From Crocosphaera sp038442745 (lineage in GTDB: Bacteria; Cyanobacteriota; Cyanobacteriia; Cyanobacteriales; Microcystaceae), in NCBI RefSeq assembly GCF_038442745.1, contig NZ_JARVCN010000383.1:1-25298 (forward strand): DNA of 25,298 bases. Direction: 5' to 3'. The notes under the pieces were generated by a model, which was given only the letters and a program-made list of their open reading frames with translations, made no database searches and was not told where the DNA came from. Made by a program: the position numbers and the translations under genes. Positions 15,798 to 23,595 of the stretch are shown piece by piece (position 1 is the first letter of the stretch; the number at the start of each line of letters is the position of its first letter).

Positions 15798-16376
15798 TTA
15801 TTGTCTTTTTGTATCAAAAAATTGTGCTAATGACAAATCTAATTGAGGAAACTGAGGGGATATAATTTTGTTTTCTCCTAAAAATTCTCCTACTTCAATA
15901 TATGTTTTATCTTTTATTTCTAATACTAATATAGTTCGTTTTTCAGGATCAATAATCCAATATTCAGGAATAGCACAATCTTGATACTGTATCCGTTTAG
16001 CAATATAATCTCTATGGCGTTGCAATTCCCCAGGACTAACAACTTCTACTATTAATAAAGGAGGCGGCATAAATAAACGAATGGTATTACGTTTTGCTAA
16101 TAAATTGATATGTTCTTCTCGAATTATGGTAAGGTCAGGATAACGGTTTTTCGGTTCTCCTCTTACTTCTAATTCTAATCCTTGACCTCTAACCTGATCT
16201 GTCCCTAATAACAGAGCAAAAATAAGAAATAAACGATTGGCAATTTGCACATTAATTCCTGATTCTGGAGGCGTTTCAATTAATTCTCCATTAAATAATT
16301 CATACCATTTATCACTGTTGTCATTGTAAGCTAAATAGTCCTCAAAGGTTTGAAATTTAGGTTTAGTTTCTAACAT
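15798..16376 (-). CDS. Uma2 family (DUF820) PD-(D/E)XK protein
   Basis: A 192-residue member of the Uma2 family, restriction-endonuclease-fold proteins hugely expanded in cyanobacteria. Characteristic pieces are FEDYLAYNDNSDKWYELFNG at the N terminus, RYPDLTII with Pro80-Asp81, LLIVEVVSPGE with Glu111, and IPEYWIIDPEKRTI. These give the usual P-D...E-V-V-S-P arrangement of the fold. The biological role of the family is not settled; most copies are scattered singletons. Here it is the first gene of a minus-strand run, 31 bp before the McrB-like ATPase, so it may be co-transcribed with the restriction module. Chance placement is possible given how common the family is. Confidence 0.9.
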   Translation of the reverse strand: MLETKPKFQTFEDYLAYNDNSDKWYELFNGELIETPPESGINVQIANRLFLIFALLLGTDQVRGQGLELEVRGEPKNRYPDLTIIREEHINLLAKRNTIRLFMPPPLLIVEVVSPGELQRHRDYIAKRIQYQDCAIPEYWIIDPEKRTILVLEIKDKTYIEVGEFLGENKIISPQFPQLDLSLAQFFDTKRQ

Positions 16377-16678
16377 AATTATGATTATTTAAGACTGTAG
16401 AATGGATAAGACGGCTATCATTTAGGTTATCATAAGTAGTTTCTTATCTGTGTTAACTCACCATTGATAGCGGTTAGTTTTTATCATAAATTTGATCCTA
16501 TAAGAAAAATTTAATAAAAATAGAAGATTTTTTTGTAATAATTAGTGCAAAATAAGCATTTTTTAAGAGTTTATTCTGTTATAGTTGCTAGACTAGAGAA
16601 AGACAGTTACAAGTAATTTGTGATAACTGCTAACTGGTAACTGTTCACTGATAACTGATAGAGATTTAAACATAAAAC
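16377..16678. other. Divergent intergenic region
   Basis: A 302-bp AT-rich gap between the minus-strand Uma2 gene and the plus-strand propeller/transglutaminase gene, so it must hold both promoters. A block of heptad repeats lies at 16624-16658, immediately upstream of the plus-strand gene. A plausible -10 (TATAGT, near 16579) precedes it, but no convincing -35 is seen. Confidence 0.5.
16624..16658 (+). repeat. Heptameric tandem repeats (TAACTGN)
   Basis: Five in-phase heptads: TAACTGC, TAACTGG, TAACTGT, TCACTGA, TAACTGA. They lie about 20 bp upstream of the start codon at 16679, so they probably fall within the 5' untranslated region or promoter of that gene. Confidence 0.8.
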
Positions 16679-18358
16679 ATGATTTCTGATACCCTTTTAT
16701 CTGTCTCCCCACAACAACAGTTTAACGGTGCAACCATTCGCCCCATCGCTGCCTCAGAAATTCATGGAATCGCTTTTTATAAGAATAAATTATATGCCCT
16801 AGATAACCGCAATGGTTATTTACTAGAAGTTGATCCCATCACCCATAACACCAAAGTTCTTAACACAAACCACTGGGAAGATTTTATTGGGGCCACAGGA
16901 CTAGCGATCGCCGATAATCAACTGTGGTTTACCTCCCGTTATAGCGTTTATTATTGTAACTTAGACGATCCTGAGTTCAACTGCGAACTATTTACCCGAC
17001 TTTCTGACCCTGCTAACGGTGTGGCTATCTGGGAATCAACTGTTTACATTTCCTGCCAAAGATCGGGGACAATTTTAGTTTTTGATAAAGAAAATGGCCA
17101 AGAAATTACCAGTTTATACGCCCCAGGAATTGGTGTTGAAAACATTACTATAAAAGGGGAAGAATTATGGGTTAGCGATACCTTAGAACAAAGCGTTTAC
17201 TGTTTAGATCGGGCCACAGGAAAACAAAAATTTAGTTTATTAACCCCCTTTGAATGTCCCACCGGATTAACCTTCTATCACCATGCAGACACCGATCAAC
17301 AAACCTTATATGTGTCTTATGTTAATCATGAACCCTACATCCGAGACAACCCTAACGCCGATCCTAACCACGAATTACTGTATCGCATAGAAACCTTTAT
17401 CCATCCTTTATACTTCCGCTACTATCCCGACGATCACTACGCCCTTTCCAACGGTTACTTAGTGGAAATGACCTATGTAGAAGAGTTAGCCCCCCTCGAT
17501 CCCATAGAATTAAAGAATCTAGAATGGCGTATTGCCCTACCTGCTGAAACCCACCGTCAAAAAGTTCGCCAGGTAGAACCCATCGGCCTACCCTTCACCG
17601 AGATCATAGAAAATAGTCAACGGGTTGCCGTGTTCAAATTTGATACCCTAACAGAACATACCCGTTGTATTTTTGGCTGGAAAGCCTTAATCGAAGTGTG
17701 GGGAATTAAATATAACCTCAGTCCTCGGGACTGCGAAAACCCCCCAGAAATGCCCCCAGAATACGGCGATCGCTACTTAGTAGATAACGACAATCTGGCC
17801 ATGGACACCGACATTATCAAAAGGGCTGCCGTAGAAGCAGTGGGACGGGAAACCAACCTGCTGAGAAAAATCTATGGTATTCGTAACTACGTTTACGATC
17901 GCCTTTCCTACGGTATTAAACCCCATATCGATACCCCCGATATTGCCCTCAGAAGGGGTGTAGGATCTTGTGGGGAATACGTGGGAGTCTTATTGGCCCT
18001 ATTCCGTCTAAATGGCGTTGCTTGTCGCACCGTTGGCCGCTACAAATGTCCTGCCACTGCGTTGGTTCATAATATCCCCCTCAAACCAGATTACAATCAC
18101 GTTTGGCTGGAGTTTTATATCCCTGGAGTGGGTTGGTTACCGATGGAATCAAACCCCGACGACATCTACGAAGGAGGTCCCTATCCCACACGATTTTTTA
18201 TGGGTTTAGCTTGGTACCACGCAGAAATGAGTAAAGGGGTTCCTTTCGAGAGGTTGATGATAGATGGAGTTGTCTTAAACAAACAACAGGTATCTATCGG
18301 TAACCTCGCCATAAACCATGTACAGTTCACTATTTTAGAGGAGTCTTCCCCTTCCTAA
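16679..18358 (+). CDS. Beta-propeller/transglutaminase-like fusion protein
   Basis: A 559-residue protein. Residues 25-215 contain repeating strands of the NHL/propeller type (IHGIAFYKNKLYALDN, TGLAIADNQLWFTS, NGVAIWESTVYISC, ENITIKGEELWVSD, PTGLTFYHHA). A middle domain follows, and from about residue 385 a COG1305-type transglutaminase/papain-fold core. The catalytic cysteine is Cys431 in GVGSCGEYVG and the histidine is His474 in YNHVWLEFYIPG. The third residue, usually Asp in GWxPxD, is Glu490 in GWLPMESNPDD. These folds act as proteases, peptide cross-linkers or inactive scaffolds; the substrate is unknown. No signal peptide is seen, so it is likely cytoplasmic. Codon use is richer in GC than in the McrBC-like region, and two HIP1 sites lie in the gene. 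Confidence 0.82.
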   Translation: MISDTLLSVSPQQQFNGATIRPIAASEIHGIAFYKNKLYALDNRNGYLLEVDPITHNTKVLNTNHWEDFIGATGLAIADNQLWFTSRYSVYYCNLDDPEFNCELFTRLSDPANGVAIWESTVYISCQRSGTILVFDKENGQEITSLYAPGIGVENITIKGEELWVSDTLEQSVYCLDRATGKQKFSLLTPFECPTGLTFYHHADTDQQTLYVSYVNHEPYIRDNPNADPNHELLYRIETFIHPLYFRYYPDDHYALSNGYLVEMTYVEELAPLDPIELKNLEWRIALPAETHRQKVRQVEPIGLPFTEIIENSQRVAVFKFDTLTEHTRCIFGWKALIEVWGIKYNLSPRDCENPPEMPPEYGDRYLVDNDNLAMDTDIIKRAAVEAVGRETNLLRKIYGIRNYVYDRLSYGIKPHIDTPDIALRRGVGSCGEYVGVLLALFRLNGVACRTVGRYKCPATALVHNIPLKPDYNHVWLEFYIPGVGWLPMESNPDDIYEGGPYPTRFFMGLAWYHAEMSKGVPFERLMIDGVVLNKQQVSIGNLAINHVQFTILEESSPS

Positions 18359-18394
18359 ATAGAGTCACGGGTCAAAAGAAGGCAGGAGTTAAAA

Positions 18395-18554
18395 GGCAGG
18401 AGGCAGGAGGTTTTTTGTTTGCAAGAAGCTTGTACTCCCACCAAACCGACGCTTTCCTCTCGGATTTGAAATCCGCATCTTTAAGCGCATCAAGACAGAC
18501 GGGACTTGTACCATGAGGGGGAAGGGATAAAGAACATTCCTCCTGCCTCCTGCC
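18395..18554. repeat. Long-range inverted repeat of GGCAGGAGG units
   Basis: GGCAGGAGGCAGGAGG at 18395-18410 is the exact reverse complement of 18539-18554 (16 bp, 128-nt spacer). Further CCTCCTGCC-like units continue to 18570. The arms are built from a seven-base unit (AGGCAGG), so this is a repeat element of the STRR kind with potential for a large hairpin between two convergent genes. Confidence 0.7.
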
Positions 18555-18570
18555 CTCTGCCTCCTGCCTT

Positions 18571-18588
18571 CCGAGGCAGAAGCCTCGG
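18571..18588. terminator. Short GC-rich hairpin near the J-protein stop
   Basis: CCGAGGC and GCCTCGG form a 7-bp stem with a 4-nt loop (AGAA), 7 bp beyond the stop of the minus-strand J-protein gene and in convergent position to the propeller gene. There is only a weak T-rich stretch on the plus side and none on the minus side. Confidence 0.4.
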
Positions 18589-18594
18589 TTAATC

Positions 18595-19557
18595 TTATAA
18601 ACTTATCTCTCGTAGATGTTTACGGGGTTTATAAGTACGACTATCCCTAATTTTTTCGTAATAGTTTCGTTCGATCTCCGTGGGGTTTTGGGGAGTATCG
18701 ATGACAATTTTAACAAATTGATCCCCTCTCCCTTTTTTCGGGCTAACCCATCCCTTGCCACGCAACCGTAAAGACTGCCCAGAACGGACTCCTGGGGGAA
18801 CTTTAACCGTTACTGTACCATCCGGGGTGGGAACGTCTATAGTTGCCCCTAAAACCGCCTCATCTGGGGTTATGGGGACTTCGCACACTAGGTTATCATC
18901 TTCAAACTTAAAAAAGCTATGGGGAGTCAATTCCACATTCAAATACAAGTCCCCTCTATTTTGGGCGTAGGGACTACTTCCCCCTTTCCCACGAACACGG
19001 ATACGACTACCGTTTTTTGCCCCTGGAGGAATGCGAACATCAATCACCTCGTTGCCCAAATTAAGGCGTTTTTGTACCCCCCGAAACGCCTCCGATAAGC
19101 TTAGTTTGAGAGTAGCTTCTCGGTTAGAGGCCGGAGTTTGGTTGCCAAAACCACCGCTATATCCACCATACCCCGTCCCCGGACTACTGTAGTTGTAGCT
19201 TCCCGTTCCTCCGGGGGTAGAGAACTTGCCTAATAATTCGTTGATAAACTCTTCAAAATTACCGTATTGACTAAAATCGAAGTTGCCCATGTCTACGTTA
19301 GCACCGGCACCGGGCCAAGTGCTTTGACCGGACTGTTTCCAATACTGACCAAACTGATCGTATTTCTTCCGTTTTTCAGTATCAGACAACACTTCGTAAG
19401 CTTCGCTGATCTCTTTGAAACGTTCTTCAGCTTGCTTGTCATCGGGGTTTCTGTCAGGATGATATTTAACCGCTAATTTGCGGAAGGCTTTTTTGATCTC
19501 GTCTGCGCTGGCATTTTTATTGATGCCCAATGTGGCATAGTAATCTTTGTAATCCAT
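18595..19557 (-). CDS. DnaJ C-terminal domain protein (type B/II, CbpA-like)
   Basis: A 320-residue class B J-protein. The J domain is at residues 4-70 with HPD at 33-35 and the helix III/IV region YEVLSDTEKRKKYDQFG. A Gly/Ser/Tyr-rich linker follows (about 80-145). Two C-terminal client-binding domains then follow directly, with the usual DVRIPPGAKNGSRIRVRGKG and VKVPPGVRSGQSLRLRGKGW repeats. There are no CxxCxGxG zinc motifs, unlike the DnaJ at 3310-4440. It probably serves one of several cyanobacterial DnaK proteins in stress or constitutive folding. The first ATG is used; no alternative is plausible. A separate promoter is expected in the 111-bp gap upstream. Confidence 0.93.
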   Translation of the reverse strand: MDYKDYYATLGINKNASADEIKKAFRKLAVKYHPDRNPDDKQAEERFKEISEAYEVLSDTEKRKKYDQFGQYWKQSGQSTWPGAGANVDMGNFDFSQYGNFEEFINELLGKFSTPGGTGSYNYSSPGTGYGGYSGGFGNQTPASNREATLKLSLSEAFRGVQKRLNLGNEVIDVRIPPGAKNGSRIRVRGKGGSSPYAQNRGDLYLNVELTPHSFFKFEDDNLVCEVPITPDEAVLGATIDVPTPDGTVTVKVPPGVRSGQSLRLRGKGWVSPKKGRGDQFVKIVIDTPQNPTEIERNYYEKIRDSRTYKPRKHLREISL

Positions 19558-19668
19558 ATACCCTGTAGAATTATCTTTGAAAGTATTGTCCTATATATCA
19601 ATAATAATCTCTGAAGCCCCTGTCGAGGGTAAAATAAAAGTTGTTAACCGACAAACTTGAGTTAAATA

Positions 19669-20130
19669 TTGGATACTATCAACGTACGTCTTGCCCAACT
19701 CGGTGATGCTGAAGACATCGCCGTTTTTAATGGAGTCATGGCAAAAGAAACGGAGGGTAAAACATTGTTACCGGATGTGGTTTTAGCTGGAGTCAATACT
19801 TTATTAAAAAACCCGTCACAAGGGTTTTATGTTGTGGCTGAAATGGATTTTAAAGTAGTTGGATGTTTGATGATTACCAAAGAGTGGAGTGACTGGCGCA
19901 ACGGAGTATTTTGGTGGATTCAAAGTGTTTTTGTTAAAAAAGAATATCGTCGTCGTGGTATTTATAGTAAGATGTACGGCTTTATAAAACAACTTGCCAG
20001 GGATCAAAAAGATGTCTGTGGTTTTCGATTATATGTTGAACAAAATAATACCATAGCCCAGGAAACCTATGGCAAATTAGGAATGACACAATTACCATAC
20101 CTCATGTTTGAAGAATCAAAACTTAATTAA
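19669..20130 (+). CDS. GNAT family N-acetyltransferase (TTG start)
   Basis: A 153-residue GNAT protein. It begins with the canonical INVRLAQLGDAEDIAVFN strand and helix. Motif A is QSVFVKKEYRRRGIYSKMY (R-R-x-G-I/x-x in acetyl-CoA binding), and the C-terminal block is RLYVEQNNTIAQETYGKLGM. A UUG at 19669 is the only start that keeps the first strand, because TAA lies two codons upstream and the first ATG is 24 codons in, past beta-1. No strong ribosome site is seen, so expression may be low. The substrate is unknown. Confidence 0.85.
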   Translation: MDTINVRLAQLGDAEDIAVFNGVMAKETEGKTLLPDVVLAGVNTLLKNPSQGFYVVAEMDFKVVGCLMITKEWSDWRNGVFWWIQSVFVKKEYRRRGIYSKMYGFIKQLARDQKDVCGFRLYVEQNNTIAQETYGKLGMTQLPYLMFEESKLN

Positions 20131-20210
20131 TTTCCCATACTTAGGATACCAAATACGATTTAAATACCCCCTAACAACTGTGTCATTTATTTTGTGTACT
20201 AACTTATTAT

Positions 20211-21083
20211 TTAGTAAACTTTTTCAACTGCTTTGATGCTAGTTCTATCTGTTAAAATTTCGTAGCCTTTTGCTGTCACTAATACGGTGTGTTCAAATTG
20301 TGCCGATAAACGATTATCAACTGTTACGACAGTCCAACGATCTCGTAAAGTTTTAGTATGTTTTGATCCCTCATTAACAATTGGTTCAATGGCTAAAGTC
20401 ATACCTTCTTTTAGCTTAACATTGGGAATTTCTCTAGTCCGATAATTAAAAACTGGGGGTTCTTCGTGTAGGTTTTTTCCCACACCATGACCAGTATAAC
20501 CTTCTACTACAGAATAACCGTATGTTTTTACAACATCTTCAATAGCACCGGCAATGTCTGCTAAATATTTTCCTGCTTTTACTTCATTAATTCCTGCGTA
20601 TAAAGCTTCCTCTGCTGCACGAATTAAACGGGAAGTTTTTGAAGATACTTTATCAACGGCAATGGTAATACAAGAATCTCCATGATACCCTTCATAATAA
20701 GCCCCAGTATCTACTTTGAGAACATCCCCCCGGCGAATTCTCCTTTTAGCACTAGGAATGCCATGAACTACCTCATGATTGATACTGGCACAAATCGATC
20801 CAGGAAACCCATAATAACCTTTAAAACTGGGAGTTGCCCCCATTTCTCTAATTCTTTTTTCTGCATAATTATCTAAATCCCCTGTGGTCATTCCCGGTTT
20901 AACTATTTCTTGAATTTCTTTGAGAACTGTTGCCACAATTAAAGAAGATTGACGCATAATAGCAACTTCTTGAGGGGATTTTATTTGGATACCTCGACGG
21001 CTTTTTCTTGTTGTAGGTAACCCTATTTGCTCTGTTGTTTTAGTTGACTTGGGTGCAGAAAAAAGCTCAGTTAAAAAATTCAT
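20211..21083 (-). CDS. map: Methionine aminopeptidase, type I
   Basis: A 290-residue MetAP that removes initiator methionine from nascent proteins; a two-metal hydrolase. All five metal ligands are present: Asp125 (VDTGAYY), Asp136 (YHGDSC), His199 (GYTGHGVG), Glu233 (AIEPIV) and Glu264 (AQFEHTV). His107 (EVVHGIP) is the conserved substrate-side histidine. The core starts near residue 31 (RGIQIKSPQEVAIMRQ). The first 30 residues are a basic, low-complexity extension, typical of one of the several MetAP paralogues in cyanobacteria. Whether this is the housekeeping copy cannot be told here. It is divergent from plsX, with a MITE in the shared upstream region. Confidence 0.95.
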   Translation of the reverse strand: MNFLTELFSAPKSTKTTEQIGLPTTRKSRRGIQIKSPQEVAIMRQSSLIVATVLKEIQEIVKPGMTTGDLDNYAEKRIREMGATPSFKGYYGFPGSICASINHEVVHGIPSAKRRIRRGDVLKVDTGAYYEGYHGDSCITIAVDKVSSKTSRLIRAAEEALYAGINEVKAGKYLADIAGAIEDVVKTYGYSVVEGYTGHGVGKNLHEEPPVFNYRTREIPNVKLKEGMTLAIEPIVNEGSKHTKTLRDRWTVVTVDNRLSAQFEHTVLVTAKGYEILTDRTSIKAVEKVY

Positions 21084-21440
21084 GTTTTAAAGGGTTATTG
21101 GACAAATCTTATTTTATCCTAAAATTGCAAGTCTATAGGGACTCTACCTGCATTTTCTCTGGGTGCATAGATGCAATTAGGGTTTATAGCAGTTTTCAAT
21201 TGGGTGTATCAAAATCTCGGTTTAGTGAGGGTGGGGAGTGTACTTCGACTTCGCTCAGTAACAGGGAGGGGTGGGAAGTGTGGGGACTATTTTTCTTTGA
21301 GTTTGTAATCTATGCAAATGAAAATTGCTATTAGGGTGTAGGGTGTGAGAAACATAATCATTATGAGTATGATTAATAATTTATGTCAAAATTGTTCAAC
21401 CGTTCTGCTAAAATCTTGGTGGCTTCTATCGTGTTGAGCA
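21084..21440. other. Divergent map/plsX intergenic region with a MITE
   Basis: A 357-bp region that must hold the promoters of the minus-strand map gene and the plus-strand plsX operon. A MITE occupies 21187-21330. The rest has no recognisable gene. Open frames crossing the MITE are chance. Confidence 0.7.
21187..21330 (+). mobile_element. 144-bp MITE, copy 2
   Basis: It has the same ends and sequence as 423-544 (starts TAGCAGTTTTCAATT, ends AATGAAAATTGCTA), in the same orientation. It is flanked by direct TTA at 21184-21186 and 21331-21333, a 3-bp target duplication. It differs by a 22-bp insertion after GGGGAGTGT (21243-21264, containing ACTTCGACTTCGCTCAGT) and very few substitutions. It lies between divergent map and plsX, about 100 bp upstream of each start, and could affect their promoters. 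Confidence 0.88.
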
Positions 21441-22481
21441 ATGGCAGGAAATCGCGCAAGAATTGCAGTGGACGCTATGGGGGGAGATCACGCTCCCCAA
21501 GAAATCGTCGCCGGGGCGATTCGGGCATCAAAAGAGTTAGACGTAGAAATTTTACTGGTGGGTAATCGCCCATCCATCGAAAAATGTCTACAAAATCACA
21601 GTCAGTCCCCTGAAATAGAGATCGTAGACGCAGAAGGAGCGATCGAAATGCACGAAGGGATCTCAGAACTTCGGCGCAAACCTAAAGCCTCCATCAATGT
21701 GTCAATGGATCTAGTCAGAAAAAATCGGGCAGATGCGGTGATATCAGCCGGTCATTCTGGGGCAGCAATGGGGGCAGCCACCCTGAGATTAGGTCGTCTC
21801 AAAGGCATCGATCGCCCTGCGATTGGAACCCTATTTCCCACCCTTTTAGCAGGAAAATCCGTAATCGTTCTCGACGTGGGGGCAAACGTCGATTGTCGCC
21901 CCAAATACCTAGAACAGTTTGCCCTGATGGGAACCATTTACAGCCAGTATGTAATGGGAGTAGAACAGCCAAAAGTGGGCTTACTGAACATCGGGGAAGA
22001 ATCCAGTAAAGGCAATGATCTCGCCTTAGCCACCTACAAACTATTAGAAAACAACCCAACCATTCCTTTCATCGGTAACGCCGAAGGCCGAGACGTACTC
22101 TCAGGGAACTTTGATGTTATTGTGTGTGATGGTTTCGTCGGTAATGTGCTTCTAAAGTTTGCCGAAGCAGTAGGAGAAATCGTCTTACAAATTATGCGGG
22201 AAGAACTCCCCCAAGGATGGCGTGGAATACTAGGTACTGCCGTTCTTAAACCCAATCTGAAAAACCTCAAACAACGGATCGACCACGCGGAACACGGTGG
22301 AGCATTACTATTTGGGGTAGGAGGAGTCTGTATCATCAGTCATGGTAGCTCTCGTGCGCCCTCCATTTTCAACGCCATTCGCCTCGCTAAAGATGCGATA
22401 GATAACCAAGTATTAGATCGCATCAAAGTCTCTCAAAAAGACCCCATCCCCGACACTGTTCAAGCCTCAGTGGAAAAATAA
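21441..22481 (+). CDS. plsX: Phosphate acyltransferase PlsX
   Basis: A 346-residue enzyme that makes acyl-phosphate from acyl-ACP, the donor for glycerol-3-phosphate acylation in phospholipid synthesis; peripheral at the membrane. Hallmarks are IAVDAMGGDHAPQEIVAGA at the N terminus, ISAGHSGAAMGAA in the middle, and VGLLNIGEESSKGND and VCDGFVGNVLLKFAE further on. It is full length. The ATG at 21441 gives the normal N terminus. It is first in a plus-strand cluster with fabH and fabD, as in many bacteria, linking fatty-acid initiation to phospholipid assembly. The 78-bp gap before fabH holds an imperfect hairpin (22502-22521), perhaps an attenuator. Confidence 0.96.
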   Translation: MAGNRARIAVDAMGGDHAPQEIVAGAIRASKELDVEILLVGNRPSIEKCLQNHSQSPEIEIVDAEGAIEMHEGISELRRKPKASINVSMDLVRKNRADAVISAGHSGAAMGAATLRLGRLKGIDRPAIGTLFPTLLAGKSVIVLDVGANVDCRPKYLEQFALMGTIYSQYVMGVEQPKVGLLNIGEESSKGNDLALATYKLLENNPTIPFIGNAEGRDVLSGNFDVIVCDGFVGNVLLKFAEAVGEIVLQIMREELPQGWRGILGTAVLKPNLKNLKQRIDHAEHGGALLFGVGGVCIISHGSSRAPSIFNAIRLAKDAIDNQVLDRIKVSQKDPIPDTVQASVEK

Positions 22482-22501
22482 TGGGATAATAAGTAAACTC
22501 A

Positions 22502-22521
22502 TTCAGTCCAACTCGGCTGAA
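22502..22521 (+). terminator. Possible weak hairpin between plsX and fabH
   Basis: TTCAG...CTGAA closes an imperfect stem (TTCAG, bulged T, CC with GG, CTGAA; loop AACTC), followed by CTTTTATAATTGTTTT. It could act as a weak attenuator within the operon, but the stem is short. Confidence 0.3.
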
Positions 22522-22559
22522 CTTTTATAATTGTTTTAAATTATGAGGGGGAAAGGTTA

Positions 22560-23555
22560 TTGAAAGCGATCGGCGTAAGCATTATAGGTTGCGGTTCCTC
22601 TGCACCCGAGCAGGTGATGACCAACGACGACCTCAGTCTTTTGGTCGAAACATCTGACGAGTGGATTCGCACTAGAACAGGAATCCGTAAGCGACATTTA
22701 GCAACAACAGATTTATCCTTGAGCGAACTCTCAGCACAAGCGGCAACCCAGGCCATTGCTATGGCCAACCTGACTGCAAATGACGTGGATTTAATTATTT
22801 TAGCCACCTCCACCGCAGATGATCTGTTTGGCAGTGCAGCTAAAGTGCAAGCTATTTTACAAGCAAATCGGGCAGTGGCCTTTGATTTAACCGCAGCTTG
22901 TTCGGGTTTTGTGTTTGGATTAATCACCGCCAGTCAATTTATTCGCACTGGGGTCTATAAGAATGTTTTAGTGATCGGTGCCGATATCCTTTCCCGTTGG
23001 GTTGACTGGTCAGATCGCAGCAGCTGCGTCCTTTTTGGGGACGGTGCAGGGGCTGTGTTATGTCAAGGTAGCACCGATGAAGACCGTTTATTAGGGTCTG
23101 CCATGTACAGCAACGGTGAGCAACACGAGGCCCTCAATATTGGCTATGATGGCACAGGTAAAAAGCTGAAAGATGGTATAACTGTCAATCAAGGTACCTA
23201 CAAACCCATTACCATGAAAGGACGAGATGTTTACCGTTTTGCCGTAGAAAAAGTCCCAGAAGTGATAGAAAAGGCACTTTTCAACGCTCAATTGACCACC
23301 GATGATGTTGACTGGTTAATTCTCCATCAAGCCAATCAAAGAATTATCGATTCCGTGGCTAAACGTCTCAAAATTCCCCCTCAGAAAGTGATTGCCAATC
23401 TAGATGAATACGGTAACACTTCTGCTGCTTCTATTCCCCTCGCCCTAGACGAAGCCGTAAGACAGGGAAAAATTAAGCCTGGTGAGATTATAGCTAGTTC
23501 TGGGTTTGGTGCTGGTTTAACTTGGGGAGCGGTTATTTTTCGTTGGGGAATTTGA
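22560..23555 (+). CDS. fabH: Beta-ketoacyl-ACP synthase III (FabH)
   Basis: A 331-residue KAS III that condenses acetyl-CoA with malonyl-ACP to start fatty-acid elongation. The catalytic triad is intact: Cys114 (DLTAACSGF), His256 (LILHQANQR) and Asn286 (EYGNTSAAS). The N terminus has EWIRTRTGIRKRH and the C terminus GFGAGLTWGAVIFRW, both family hallmarks. The start is TTG at 22560, with GAGGGG about 9 nt upstream. The ATG at 22543 is out of frame and runs into a stop after six codons. It is followed after 40 bp by fabD. Non-ATG initiation may lower FabH output. Confidence 0.96.
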   Translation: MKAIGVSIIGCGSSAPEQVMTNDDLSLLVETSDEWIRTRTGIRKRHLATTDLSLSELSAQAATQAIAMANLTANDVDLIILATSTADDLFGSAAKVQAILQANRAVAFDLTAACSGFVFGLITASQFIRTGVYKNVLVIGADILSRWVDWSDRSSCVLFGDGAGAVLCQGSTDEDRLLGSAMYSNGEQHEALNIGYDGTGKKLKDGITVNQGTYKPITMKGRDVYRFAVEKVPEVIEKALFNAQLTTDDVDWLILHQANQRIIDSVAKRLKIPPQKVIANLDEYGNTSAASIPLALDEAVRQGKIKPGEIIASSGFGAGLTWGAVIFRWGI

Positions 23556-23595
23556 GCAAAGCTAAAAAATTTTAAGGTTTATATAGAGGTAGAAA

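Noticed and set aside
11786..16376. Absence of HIP1 octamers as proof of horizontal transfer of the McrBC-like region
   Set aside because: Only seven sites occur in 25 kb and none in the first 10.4 kb either, so a gap of 4.6 kb is not informative.
16624..16658. Possible CRISPR-like array
   Set aside because: The repeats are contiguous heptads with no spacers; no cas genes in the window.
21044..21334. 96-codon plus-strand ORF beginning inside map
   Set aside because: Most of it is translated MITE sequence; no ribosome site and no family.
21383..21565. ORF overlapping the plsX start
   Set aside because: Out of frame with plsX; its tail is an Arg/Gly-rich shadow of plsX codons.
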